A program made the translations under genes and the position numbers. Source: Voacanga thouarsii (taxonomy: Eukaryota; Streptophyta; Magnoliopsida; Gentianales; Apocynaceae). From it: DNA of 64,000 nucleotides. Positions 53,580 to 64,000 of the stretch are shown piece by piece; the stretch's first letter is position 1; each line of letters begins with the position of its first letter. The stretch covers positions 1 through 64,000 of the forward strand of contig JANUWF010000059.1 of assembly GCA_026120185.1 (NCBI GenBank), in the 5' to 3' direction. The notes beneath the pieces were generated by a model. That model searched no databases. It was not told where the DNA came from and worked only from the letters and a program-made list of their open reading frames with translations.

Positions 53580-54172
53580 CGACCGTTAGATTTGTTTAAA
53601 TTTCTAGGAAAGGTGTCATGACCAAATGTGAAGATAGTCGGATATATATTGGCATGCAATCCAACAAATATCAATAAAAATACCGAAATCTAAGGCATTT
53701 CAAATATAGGCACTTTCAATTAATGATCCTACCGTTAGATTTGTTTAAATTGCTAATAAAAGTGTAATGACTATATATGAAGATAATCGAATGTATTTTG
53801 ACATGCAATCCAACAAATATTAACAAAAATAACGAAAACCTAAGGCATTTACGAACATAGGCACTTACAATTAATGATTTGACCGTTAGATTTGTTTAAA
53901 TTGCTATGAAAAGTATTATGAACAAATTTAAAGATAATCGGATATATTTTGGCATGCAATCCAACAAATATCAACAAAAATACCGAAAACCTAAGACATT
54001 TACAAAGATAGGCACTTTCAATTAATGATCCGACCGTTAGATTTGTTTAAATTGCTAAGAAAAGTGTTATGACCAAATTTGAAGATAATCGGATATATTT
54101 TGGCATGCAATCCAACAAATATCAACAAAAATACCGAAAACCTAAGGCATTTCAAATATAGGCACTTTCAAT

Positions 54173-54243
54173 TAATGATCCGACCGTTAGATTTGTTTAA
54201 ATTGCTAATAAAAGTGCAATGACCAAATATGAAGATAATCGAT
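54173..54243 (+). repeat. Truncated 71-bp monomer, copy 4
   Basis: It has the same length and ATAATCGATTAATG junction but lies in a different context: it follows a monomer with GGCATTTCAAATATAGG and precedes one with AAATATCAAGATAATCG. It is not part of the triplication, so the deletion was spread by an older event. Confidence 0.9.
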
Positions 54244-55157
54244 TAATGATCCGACCGTTAGATTTGTTTAAATTGATAATAAAAGTGTAATGACCAAATA
54301 TCAAGATAATCGAATATATTTTGTCATGCAATCCAACAAATATCATTAGACATACCGAAAACCTAAGGCATTTACAAATATATACACTTTCAATTAATGA
54401 TCCGACCGTTAGATTTGTTTAAATTGCTAATAAAAGTGTTATGACCAAATTTGAAGATAACCGGATATATTTTGGTATTCAATCCAACAAATATCAACAA
54501 AAATACCGAAAACCTAAGGCATTTACAAACATAGGCACTTTCAATTAATGATCCGATCGTTAGATTTGTTTAAATTGCTAATAAAAGTGTAATGACCAAA
54601 TATGAAGATAATCGAATATATTTTGACATGCAATCCAACAAATATTAACAAAAATACCGAAAACCTAAGGCATTTACGAACATAGGCACTTACAATTAAT
54701 GATCCGACCGTTAGATTTGTTTAAATTGCTAATAAAAGTGTAATGACCAAATTTGAAGATAATCGGATATATTTTGACATGCAATCCAACAAATATCAAC
54801 AAAAATACCGAAAACCTAAGGCATTTACAAACATAGGCACTTTCAATTAATGATCCGACTGTTAGATTTGTTTAAATTGCTAATAAAAGTGTTATGACCA
54901 AATTTGAAGATAATCGGATATATTTTGGCATGCAATCTAACAAATATCAACAAAAATACCGAAAACCTAAGGCATTCACAAACATAGACACTTTCAATTA
55001 ATGATCCGACCATTCGATTTGTTTAAATTGTTAATAAAAGTGTTATGACCAAATTTGAAGATAATCGGATATATTTTGGCTTTCAATCCAACAAATATCA
55101 ACAAAAATAACGAAAACCTAAGGCATTTACAAACATAGGCGATTTAAATTAATGATC

Positions 55158-55912
55158 CGACCGTTAGATTTGTTTAAATTGCTATGAAAAGTGTTATGAC
55201 CAAGGTTGAATATAATCGGATATATTTTGGCATGCAATCTACCAAATGTCTACAAAAAGACCGAAAACCTAAGGTATTTACAAAGATAGGAACTTTCATT
55301 TAATGATCCGACCGTTAGATTTATTTAAATTGTTAAGAAAAGTGTTATTACCAAGTTTGAATATAATCGGATATATTTTGGTATGCAATCCAACAAATGT
55401 CTACAAAAAGATCGAAAACCTAAGACATTTACAAAGATATACACTTTCAATTAATGATCCAACCGTTAGATTTGTTTAAATAGCTAATAAAAGTGTTGTG
55501 ACCAAATTTGGAGATAATCGGATATATTTTGGTATGCAATCCAACAAATATCAACAAAAATATCGAAAACCTAAGGCATTTACAAAGATAGGCACTTTCA
55601 ATTAATGATCCTACCGTTAGATTTATTTAAATTGCTAATAAAAGTGTAATGACTATATATGAAGATAATCGAATGTATTTTGACATGCAATCCAACAAAT
55701 ATTAACAAAAATACCGAAAACCTAAGGCATTTACGAACATAGGCACTTACAATTAATGATTTGACCGTTAGATTTGTTTAAATTACTATGAAAAGTATTA
55801 TGAACAAATTTAAAGATAATCGGAAATATTTTGGCATGCAATCCAACAAATATCAACAAAAATACAGAAAACCTATGGCATTCACAAACATAGACACTTT
55901 CAATTAATGATC
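55158..55912 (+). repeat. Five-monomer cassette, copy 3 in zone C
   Basis: The cassette is 755 bp in the same order. M7-like GTATTATGAACAAATTTAAAG and AATACAGAAAACC are shared with the copy at 61331, 6173 bp downstream. The M4-like monomer has AGATCG where others have AGACCG. Confidence 0.82.
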
Positions 55913-56204
55913 CGACCGTTAGATTTGTTTAAATTTCTAATAAAAGTGTTATGACCAAATTTGAAGATAATCGGGTTTATTTTGGCATGCAATCCAACAA
56001 AAATCAACAAAAATATCGAAAACCTAAGACATTTACAAAGATAGACACTTTCAATTAATGATCCGTCCGTTAGATTTGTTTAAATTTCTAGGAAAGGTGT
56101 CATTACCAAATTTGAAGATAGTCGGATATATTTCGGCATGCAATCCAACAAATATCAATAAAAATACCGAAATCTAAGGCATTTCAAATATAGGCTCTTT
56201 CAAT

Positions 56205-56275
56205 TAATGATCCGACCGTTAGATTTGTTTAAATTGCTCATAAAATTGCAATGACCAAATATGAAGATAATCGAT
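56205..56275 (+). repeat. Truncated 71-bp monomer, copy 5
   Basis: It has the same deletion, with its own changes (GCTCATAAAATTGCAATG). The next monomer starts TAATTATCCGACC. It again follows a CTAGGAAAGGTGTC monomer with GAAATCTAAGGCATTTC. Confidence 0.9.
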
Positions 56276-56499
56276 TAATTATCCGACCGTTACATTTGTT
56301 TAAATTGCTAATAAATGTGTAATGACCAAATATAAAGATAATTGAATTTATTTTGACATGCAATCCAATAAATATTAACAAAAATATCGAAAACCTAAGG
56401 CATTTACGAACAGAGGCACTTACAATTAATGTTTGACCGTAAGATTTGTTTAAAATGATAATAAAAGTGTTATGACTAAATTTGAAGATAATCAGATAT

Positions 56500-57442
56500 A
56501 TTTTGGCATGCAATCGAACAAATATCAACAAAAATACCGAAAACCGAAGGCATTCACAAAGATTGACACTTTTAATTAATGATCCGACCGTTAGGTTTCT
56601 TTAAATTTCTAGGAAAGGTGTCATGACCGAATTTGAAGATAGCCGGTTATATTTTGGCATGCAATCCAACAAATATCAACAAAAACACCGAAAACTTAAG
56701 GCATTTACAAATATAGGCAGTTGAAATTAATGATCCGATCGTTAAATTTGTTAAAATTACTATGTAAAGTGTTACGACCATATTTGAATATAATCGGATA
56801 TATTTTGGCATGCAAACCACCAAATGTCTACAAAAAGACCGAAAACCTAAGGCATTTACAAAGATGGGCACTTTCAATTAATGATCCGACCATTCAATAT
56901 GTTTAAATTGCTAATAAAAGAGTTATGACCAAATTTGAAGATAATCGGATATATTTTGACATACAATCCAATAAATATCAATAAAAATATAAAAAACGTA
57001 AGGCATTTACAAATATAGGCACTTTAAATTAAAGATCCGACTGTTAGATTTGTTTAAAATGATAATAAAAGTGTTATGAATAAATTTGAGGATAATCAAA
57101 TATATTTTGACATGCAATCCAACAAATATCAACAAAAATACTGAAAACCTAAGGCATTTACAAAGATATGCGCTTTCAATTAATGATCCGACCGTTCAAT
57201 TTGTTTAAATTGTTAATAAAAGTGTTATGACCAAATTTGAAGATAGTCGTATATATTTTGGCATGCAATCCAACAAATATCAACAAAAAGACCGAAAACC
57301 TAAGGCATTTACAAAGATAGACACTTTCAATTAATGATCCGACCGTTAGATTTGTTTAAAATGATAATAAAAGTGTTATGACTAAATTTGAGGATAATCA
57401 GATATATTTTGGCATGCAATCCAACAAATATCAACAAAAATA
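56500..57442 (+). repeat. Local duplication, offset about 6557, copy 1
   Basis: It matches 63057-64000. Shared marks are GCAATCGAACAAATATC, GATAGCCGG, GGCAGTTGAAATT, GACTGTTAGATTTG, GAATAAATTTGAGGATAATC, GATATGCGCTTTC and GATAGTCGTATATATTTTGG. Offsets measured are 6557 and 6558. Confidence 0.87.
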
Positions 57443-57781
57443 CCGAAAACCTATGACATTTACAAAGATAGGCACTTTTAATTAATGATCCGACCGTTAG
57501 ATTTGTTTAAATTGCTATGAAAAATTTTATGACCAAATTTGAAGATATCGGATATATTTTGGCCTGCAATTCAACAAATATAAACAAAAATACCGAAAAC
57601 CTAAGGCATTCACAAAGATAGACACTTTCAATTAATGATCCGACCGTTAGATTTGTTTAAATTTCTAGGAAAAGAGTCTTGACCAAATTTGAAGATAGTC
57701 GGATATATATCGGCATGCAATCCAACAAATATCAATAAAAATACCGAAATCTAAGGCATTTCAAATATAGGCACTTTCAAT

Positions 57782-57852
57782 TAATGATCCGACCGTTAGA
57801 TTTGTTTAAATTGCTAATAAAAGTGTAATGACCAAATATGAAGATAATCGAT
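57782..57852 (+). repeat. Truncated 71-bp monomer, copy 6
   Basis: It has the same deletion and junction. It is preceded by the monomer with ATATATATCGGCATG and GAAATCTAAGGCATTTC and followed by one with ATATTTTGTCATGC, the same neighbours as in copies 1-3. Confidence 0.9.
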
Positions 57853-58149
57853 TAATGATCTGACCGTTAGATTTGTTTAAATTGCTAATAAAAGTGCAAT
57901 GACCAAATATGAAGATAATCGAATATATTTTGTCATGCAATCCAACAAATATCAACAAAAATAACGTAAACCTAAGGCATTTACAAATATAGGCACTTTC
58001 AATTAATGATCCAACCGTTAGATTTGTTTAAATTGCTAATAAAAGTGTTATGACCAAATTTGAAGATAATCGGATATATTTTGGAATGCATTCCAACAAG
58101 TATCAACAAAAATACCGAAAACCTAAGGCATTTACAAACATAGGCACTT

Positions 58150-58570
58150 TCAATTAATGATCCGACCGTTAGATTTGTCTAAATTTCTAATAAAAGTGTT
58201 TTGACCAAATGTGAAGATAATCGGATATATTTTGGAATGCATTCCAACAAATATCAACAAAAATATCGAAAACCTAAGGCATTAACAAATATAGGCACTT
58301 GAAATTAATGATCCGACCGTTAGATTTGTTCAAATTGCTAAGTAAAGTGTTATGACCTTGTTTGAATATAATCGGAAATATTTTGGCATGCAATCAACCA
58401 AATGTCTACAAAAAGACCGAAAACTAAGGCATTTACAAAGACAGACACTTTCAATTAATGATCCGACCGTTGAATTTGTTTAAATTTCTAATAAAAGTGT
58501 TATAACCAAATGTGAAGATAATCGGATAAATTTTGGCATGCAATCCAACAAATATCAACAAAAAAACCGA
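58150..58570 (+). repeat. Local duplication, offset 4527, copy 1
   Basis: It shares TTTGTCTAAATTTCTAATAA, GACCAAATGTGAAG, CTAAGTAAAGTGTTATGACC followed by TTGTTTGAATATAATCGGAA, and AAAGACCGAAAACTAAGG with 62677-63097. The offset of 4527 is close to 30 monomers. Confidence 0.82.
58231..58350 (+). repeat. Short duplication, offset about 1051, copy 1
   Basis: It shares TTTGGAATGCATTCC, GGCATTAACAAATATAGG and GCACTTGAAATTAATG with 59282-59400. GGAATGCATTCC is a perfect 12-base palindrome created from the usual GGCATGCAATCC by two substitutions. Confidence 0.8.
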
Positions 58571-59281
58571 AAACCTAAGGCATTTACAAATATAGGCATT
58601 TGAAATTAATGATCCGACCGTTAGATTTGTTTAAATTGCTAAGTAAAGTGTTATGACCTTGTTTGAGGATAATCGGATATGTTGGCATGCAATCCACCAA
58701 ATGTCTACAAAAAGAACGAAAACTAAGGCATTTACAAAGATAGGAACTTTCAATTAATGATCGACCGTTAGATTTGTTTAAATTGTTAAGAAAAGTTTTA
58801 TGACCAAGTTTGAATATAATCGGATATATTTTGTCATGCAATCCACCAAATGTCTACAAAAGAACCGAAAACCTAAGGCATTTACAGTGGTAGGCACTTT
58901 CAATTAATGATCCGACCATTAAATTTGTTTAAATTGCTAATAAATGTGTTATGACCAAATTTGAAGATAATCGGATATATTTTGGCATACAATCTAATAA
59001 ATATCAACAAAAATACCGAAAACGTAAGCCATTTACAATTATAGGCACTTTAAATTAATGATCCGACCGTTAGATTTGTTTAAAATAATAATAAAAGTGT
59101 TATGACTAAATTTGAAGATAATCAAATATATTTTGGCATGCAATCCAACAAATATCAACAAAAATACCGAGAACCTAAGGCATTTACAAATATAGTCACT
59201 TTCAAATAATGATCCTACTGTTAGATTTGTTTAAATTGCTCTGAAAAGTGTTATGACCAAATTTGAAGATTTCGGATATAT

Positions 59282-59400
59282 TTTGGAATGCATTCCAACA
59301 AATATCAACAAAAATATCGAAAACCTAAGGCATTAACAAATATAGGCACTTGAAATTAATGATCCGATCGTTAGATTTGTTTAAATTGCTAAGTAAAAGT
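59282..59400 (+). repeat. Short duplication, offset about 1051, copy 2
   Basis: This is the partner of 58231-58350. The following monomer has CTAAGTAAAAGTG (here) against CTAAGTAAAGTG. Confidence 0.8.
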
Positions 59401-61330
59401 GTTATGACCAAATTTGAAGATAATCGGATATATTTTGGCATGCAATCCAACAAATGTCAACAAAAAGACCGAAAACCTAAGGCATTTACAAAGATAGGAC
59501 ACTTTCAATTAATGATCCGACCGTTAGATTTGTTTAAATTGCTAATAAAAGTGTTATGACCAAATTTGAAGATAATCGGATATATTTTGGCATGCAATCC
59601 AACAAATATCAACAAAAATACCGAAAACCTAAGGCATTTACAAATATAGGCACTTTCAATTAATGATCCGACCGTTAGATTTGTTTAAATTGCTAATAAA
59701 AGTGTTATGACCAAATTTGAGGATAATCGGATATATTTTGGCATGCAATCCAACAAATATCAACAAAAATACCGAAAACCTACGGCATTTACAAAGATAG
59801 GCACTTTCAATTAATGATCCGACTAGTTAGATTTGTTTAAATTGCTAATAAAAATGTTATGACCAAATTTGAAGATAATCGGATATATTTTGGTATGCAA
59901 TCCAACAAATGTCTACAAAAAGACCGAAAACCTAAGGCATTTACAAACATAGGCACTTTCAATTAATGATCCGACCATTAGATTTGTTTAAATTGCTAAT
60001 AAAAGTGTTATGACCAAATTTGAAGATAATCGGATATATTTTGGTATGCAATCCAACAAATATCAACAAAAATAACGAAAACCTAAGGCATTTACAAACA
60101 TAGGCACTTTAAATTAATGATCCGACCGTTAGATTTGTTTAAATTGCTAATGAAAAGTGTTATGACCATGTTTGAAGATAATCGGATATATTTTGGCATG
60201 CAATCCACCAAATGTCTACAAAAAGACCGAAAACCTAAGGCATTTACAAAGATAGGCACTTTCAATTAATGATCCGACCGTTAGATTTGTTTAAATTGTT
60301 AATAAAAGTGTTATGACCAAATTTGAAGATAATCGGATATATTTTGGCATGCAATCCAACAAATATCAACAAAAATACCGAAAACCTAAGGCATTTACAA
60401 AGATAGGCACTTTCAATTAATGATCCGACTGTTAGATTTGTTTAAATTTCTAATAAAAGTGTTATGACCAAATTTGAAGATAATCGGATATATTTTGCCA
60501 TGCAATCCAACAAATATCAACAAAAATACCGAAAACCTAAGGCATTTACAAACATAGGCACTTTCAATTAATGATCCGATCGTTAGATTTGTTTAAATTG
60601 CTAATAAAAGTGTAATGACCATATATGAAGATAATCGAATATATTTTGGCATGCAATCCAACAAATATTAACAAAAATACCGAAACCTAAGGCATTTACA
60701 AATATAGGCACTTACAATTAATGATCCGACCGTTAGATTTGTTTAAATTGCTAATAAAAGTGTTATGACCAAATTTGAAGATAATCGGATATATTTTGGC
60801 ATGCAATCCAATAAATATCAACAAAAATACCGAAAACCTAAGGCATTTACAAATATAGGCACTTTAAATTAATGATCCGACCGTTAGATTTGTTTAAAAT
60901 GATAATAAAAGTGTTATGACTAAATTTGAGGATAATCAGATATATTTTGGCATTCAATCCAACAAATATCAACAAAAATACCGAAAACCTACGGCATTTA
61001 CAAAGATAGGCACTTTCAATTAATGATCCGACCGTTAGATTTGTTTAAATTGCTATGAAAAATTTTATGACCAAATTTGAAGATATCGGATATATTTTGG
61101 CATGCAATCCATACAAATATCAACAAAAATACCGAAAACCAAAGGCATTTACAAATATAGACACTTTCAATTAATGATCCGACCATTCGATTTGTTTAAA
61201 TTGCTAATAAAAGTGTTATGACCAAATTTGAAGATAATCGGATATATTTTGGCATTCAATCCAATAAATATCAACAAAAACAACGGAAACCTAAGGCATT
61301 TACAAATATAGGCACTTTAAATTAATGATC

Positions 61331-62085
61331 CGACCGTTAGATTTGTTTAAATTGCTATGAATAGTGTTATGACCAAGGTTGAATATAATCGGATATATTT
61401 TGGCATGCAATCTAACAAATGTCTACAAAAAGACCGAAAACCTAAGGTATTTACAAAGATAGGAACTTTCATTTAATGATCCGACCGTTAGATTTATTTA
61501 AATTGTTAAGAAAAGTGTTATTACCAAGTTTGAATATAATCAGATATATTTTGGTATGCAATCCACCAAATGTCTACAAGAAGACCGAAAACCTAAGGCA
61601 CTTACAAAGATATACACTTTCAATTAATGATCCGATCGTTAGATTTGTTTAAATTGCTAATAAAAGTGTTGTGACCAAATTTGAAGATAATCGGATATAT
61701 TTTGGTATGCAATCCAACAAATATCAACAAAAATACCGAAAACCTAAGGCATTTACAAAGATAGGCACTTTCAATTAATGATCCTACCGTTAGATTTGTT
61801 TAAATTGCTAATAAAAGTGTAATGACTATATATGAAGATAATCGAATGTATTTTGACTTGCAATCCAACAAATATTAACAAAAATATCGAAAACCTAAGG
61901 CATTTACGAACATAGGCCCTTACAATTAATGATTTGACCGTTAGATTTGTTTAAATTGCTATGAAAAGTATTATGAACAAATTTAAAGATAATCGGATAT
62001 ATTTTGGCATGCAATCCAACAAATATCAACAAAAATACAGAAAACCTAAGGCATTCACAAACATAGGCACTTTCAATTAATGATC
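61331..62085 (+). repeat. Five-monomer cassette, copy 4 in zone C
   Basis: The cassette is 755 bp in the same order as the other three copies. The surrounding monomers are close to the consensus, so the cassette stands out as a block of specialised monomers in more uniform sequence. Confidence 0.82.
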
Positions 62086-62676
62086 CGACCGTTAGATTTG
62101 TTTAAATTGCTAATAAAAGTGTTATGACCAAATTTGAAGATAATCGGATATATTTTGGCATGCAATCCAACAAATATCAACAAAAATACCGAAAACCTAA
62201 GGCATTTACAAAGATAGGCACTTTCAATTAATGATCCGACCGTTAGATTTGTTTAAATTTCTAGGAAAGGTGTCATGACCAAATTTGAAGATAATCGGAT
62301 ATATTTTGGCATGCAATCCAACAAATATCAATAAAAATACCGAAATCTAAGGCATTTACAAATATAGGCACTTTCAATTAATGATCCGACCGTTAGATTT
62401 GTTTAAATTGCTAATGAAAAGTGTTATGACCAAATTTGAAGATAATCGGATATATTTTGGCATGCAATCCAACAAATATCAACAAAAATACCGAAAACCT
62501 AAGGCATTTACAAAGATAGGCACTTTCAATTAATGATCCGACCGTTAGATTTGTTTAAATTGCTAATAAAAGTGTTATGACCATATTTGAAGATAATCGG
62601 ATATATTTTGGCATGCAATCCAACAAATATCAACAAAAATACCGAAAAACTAAGGCATTTACAAACATAGGCACTT

Positions 62677-63097
62677 TCAATTAATGATCCGACCGTTAGA
62701 TTTGTCTAAATTTCTAATAAAAGTGTTTTGACCAAATGTGAAGATAATCGGATATATTTTGGCATGCATTCCAACAAACATCAATAAAAATATCGAAAAC
62801 CTAAGACATTTACTAATATAGGCACTAGAAATTAATGATCCGACCGTTAGATTTGTTTAAATTGCTAAGTAAAGTGTTATGACCTTGTTTGAATATAATC
62901 GGAAATATTTGGGCATACAATCCACCAAATGTCTACAAAAAGACCGAAAACTAAGGAATTTACAAAGATGGACACTTTCAATTAATGATCAGACCGTTGG
63001 ATTTGTTTCAATTTCTAATAAAAGTATTATGACCAAATGTGAAGATAATCGGATAATTTTTGGCATGCAATCGAACAAATATCAACAAAAATACCGA
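62677..63097 (+). repeat. Local duplication, offset 4527, copy 2
   Basis: This is the partner of 58150-58570. It abuts copy 2 of the 6557 duplication near 63057-63097, so two duplications with different source positions meet here. Confidence 0.82.
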
Positions 63098-64000
63098 AAA
63101 CCTAAGGCATTCACAAAGATTGGCACTTTTAATTAATGATCCGACCGTTAGGTTTTGGTTAAATTTCTAGGAAAGGTGTCATGACCAAATTAGAAGATAG
63201 CCGGACATATTTTGGCATGCAATCCAACAAATATCAACAAAAACACCGAAAACCTAAGCCATTTACAAATATAGGCAGTTGAAATTAATGATCCGACCGT
63301 TAAATTTGTTTAAATTGCTATGTAAAGTGTTATGACCAGGTTTGAATATAATCGAAAATATTTTGGCATGCAAACCACCAAATGTCTACAAAAAGACCGA
63401 AAACCTAAAGCATTTACAAAGATGGGCACTTTCAAATAATGATCCGACTATTAAATATGTTTAAATTGCTAATGAAAGTGTTATGACCAAATTTGAAGAT
63501 AATCGGATATATTTTGGCATGCAATCCAATAAATATCAACAAAAATACAAAAAACGTAAGGCATTTACAAATATAGGCACTTTAAATTAAAGATCCGACT
63601 GTTAGATTTGTTTAGAATGATAATAAAAGTGTTATGAATAAATTTGAGGATAATCAAATATATTTTGACATGCAATCCAACAAATATCAACAAAAATACT
63701 GAAAACCTAAGGCATTTACAAAGATATGCGCTTTCAATTAATGATCCGACCGTTCAATTTGTTTAAATTGTTAATAAAAGTGTTATGACCAAATTTGAAG
63801 ATAGTCGTATATATTTTGGCATGCAATCCAACAAATATCAACAAAAAGACTGAAAACCTAAGGCATTTACAAAGATAGACACTTTCAATTAATGATCCGA
63901 CCGTTAGATTTGTTTAAAATGATAATAAAAGTGTTATGACTAAATTTGAGGATAATCAGATATATTTTGGCATGCAATCCAACAAATATCAACAAAAATA
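63057..64000 (+). repeat. Local duplication, offset about 6557, copy 2 (runs off the window)
   Basis: This is the partner of 56500-57442. It is still matching at the last base, so the true length cannot be seen. Confidence 0.87.

Larger units (their letters stand above)
1..64000 (+). repeat. Satellite DNA array, about 151-bp monomer, uninterrupted
   Basis: The window is filled end to end by head-to-tail copies of an AT-rich monomer of about 151 bp. The landmark CCGACCGTTAG recurs every 150-152 bp, for example at 36299, 36450 and onward, and is always on this strand. I found no inverted segment, no transposable element, no unique spacer and no gene. Roughly 420 copies fit. Because 151 leaves remainder 1 when divided by 3, no frame stays in register from one monomer to the next, so the short frames present are not genes. 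Tandem satellites of this size are typical of centromeric or other constitutive heterochromatin, and the monomer is close to nucleosome length. A flowering-plant origin is an inference from the look of the sequence. The family is not one I can name. Confidence 0.97.
40843..64000 (+). repeat. Zone C: diverged array with local duplications and truncated monomers
   Basis: Monomers differ from one another more than in zones A and B, and carry more small deletions. There is no single HOR period. Instead there are local duplications (described separately), six copies of a 71-bp truncated monomer, and other short forms. The five-monomer order M3/M10-M4-M5-M6-M7 persists at several places, so zone C descends from the same ancestral order as zone A. 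From about 59500 to 62650, runs of near-consensus monomers reappear. Confidence 0.85.

Noticed and set aside
1..64000. Hydrophobic antisense peptide in each monomer (FSVFLLIFVGL-like), considered as a small membrane protein
   Set aside because: It comes from an AT-rich stretch and is broken by stops and indels in many copies. It has no stable start codon and no sign of selection on codon positions.
1..64000. CRISPR array or phage/bacterial repeat system
   Set aside because: There are no short repeats alternating with unique spacers and no associated genes. The whole unit, not part of it, is repeated.
1..64000. Telomere-like repeats (CCTAAGG resembles CCCTAAA)
   Set aside because: It is a single occurrence per 151-bp monomer inside a longer conserved phrase. 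There is no tandem run of a seven-base telomere motif.

Overview
The whole 64 kb is one uninterrupted tandem satellite array. I see no gene, RNA gene, transposon, promoter or other unique sequence anywhere in it. The repeat unit is about 151 bp (a clean copy is 36299-36449; G+C about 30% by hand count, 46 of 151). Roughly 420 copies lie head to tail, all in the same orientation. Small ATG-started frames (61-101 codons) occur, but they are translations of the repeat. Because 151 is not a multiple of 3, the frame shifts at every monomer and stops recur.

The sequence suggests nuclear heterochromatin, most likely centromeric, pericentromeric or subtelomeric DNA of a flowering plant. The evidence is the nucleosome-scale monomer, the organisation into higher-order repeats, and the phrase GATCCGACCGTTAGAT, which resembles phrases common in plant intergenic DNA. 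Species and chromosomal position cannot be read from the sequence. I do not recognise this satellite as a named family.

There are three zones. Zone A (1-35844) is a higher-order repeat (HOR) array built from nine distinguishable monomer types, here called M1 to M9, with a period near 1357 bp. Length variants of 4, 7, 9, 11, 12, 14 and more monomers occur. A block of at least 7 kb appears twice at an offset of about 13.52 kb. Zone B (35845-40842) is about 33 monomers that nearly all match one consensus, with no regular HOR. Zone C (40843-64000) is more diverged. It is a patchwork of local duplications (offsets about 1.05, 1.5, 1.58, 1.69, 3.27, 4.53 and 6.56 kb) and of recurring truncated monomers (71, 110, 111 and 123 bp).

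The zones share ancestry. A five-monomer cassette (types M3/M10-M4-M5-M6-M7, about 755 bp) keeps the same order in the zone A HOR and at four places in zone C. The main interest of the window is therefore the history of array turnover: unequal exchange, conversion, and deletions that were later copied. There is no coding system here.
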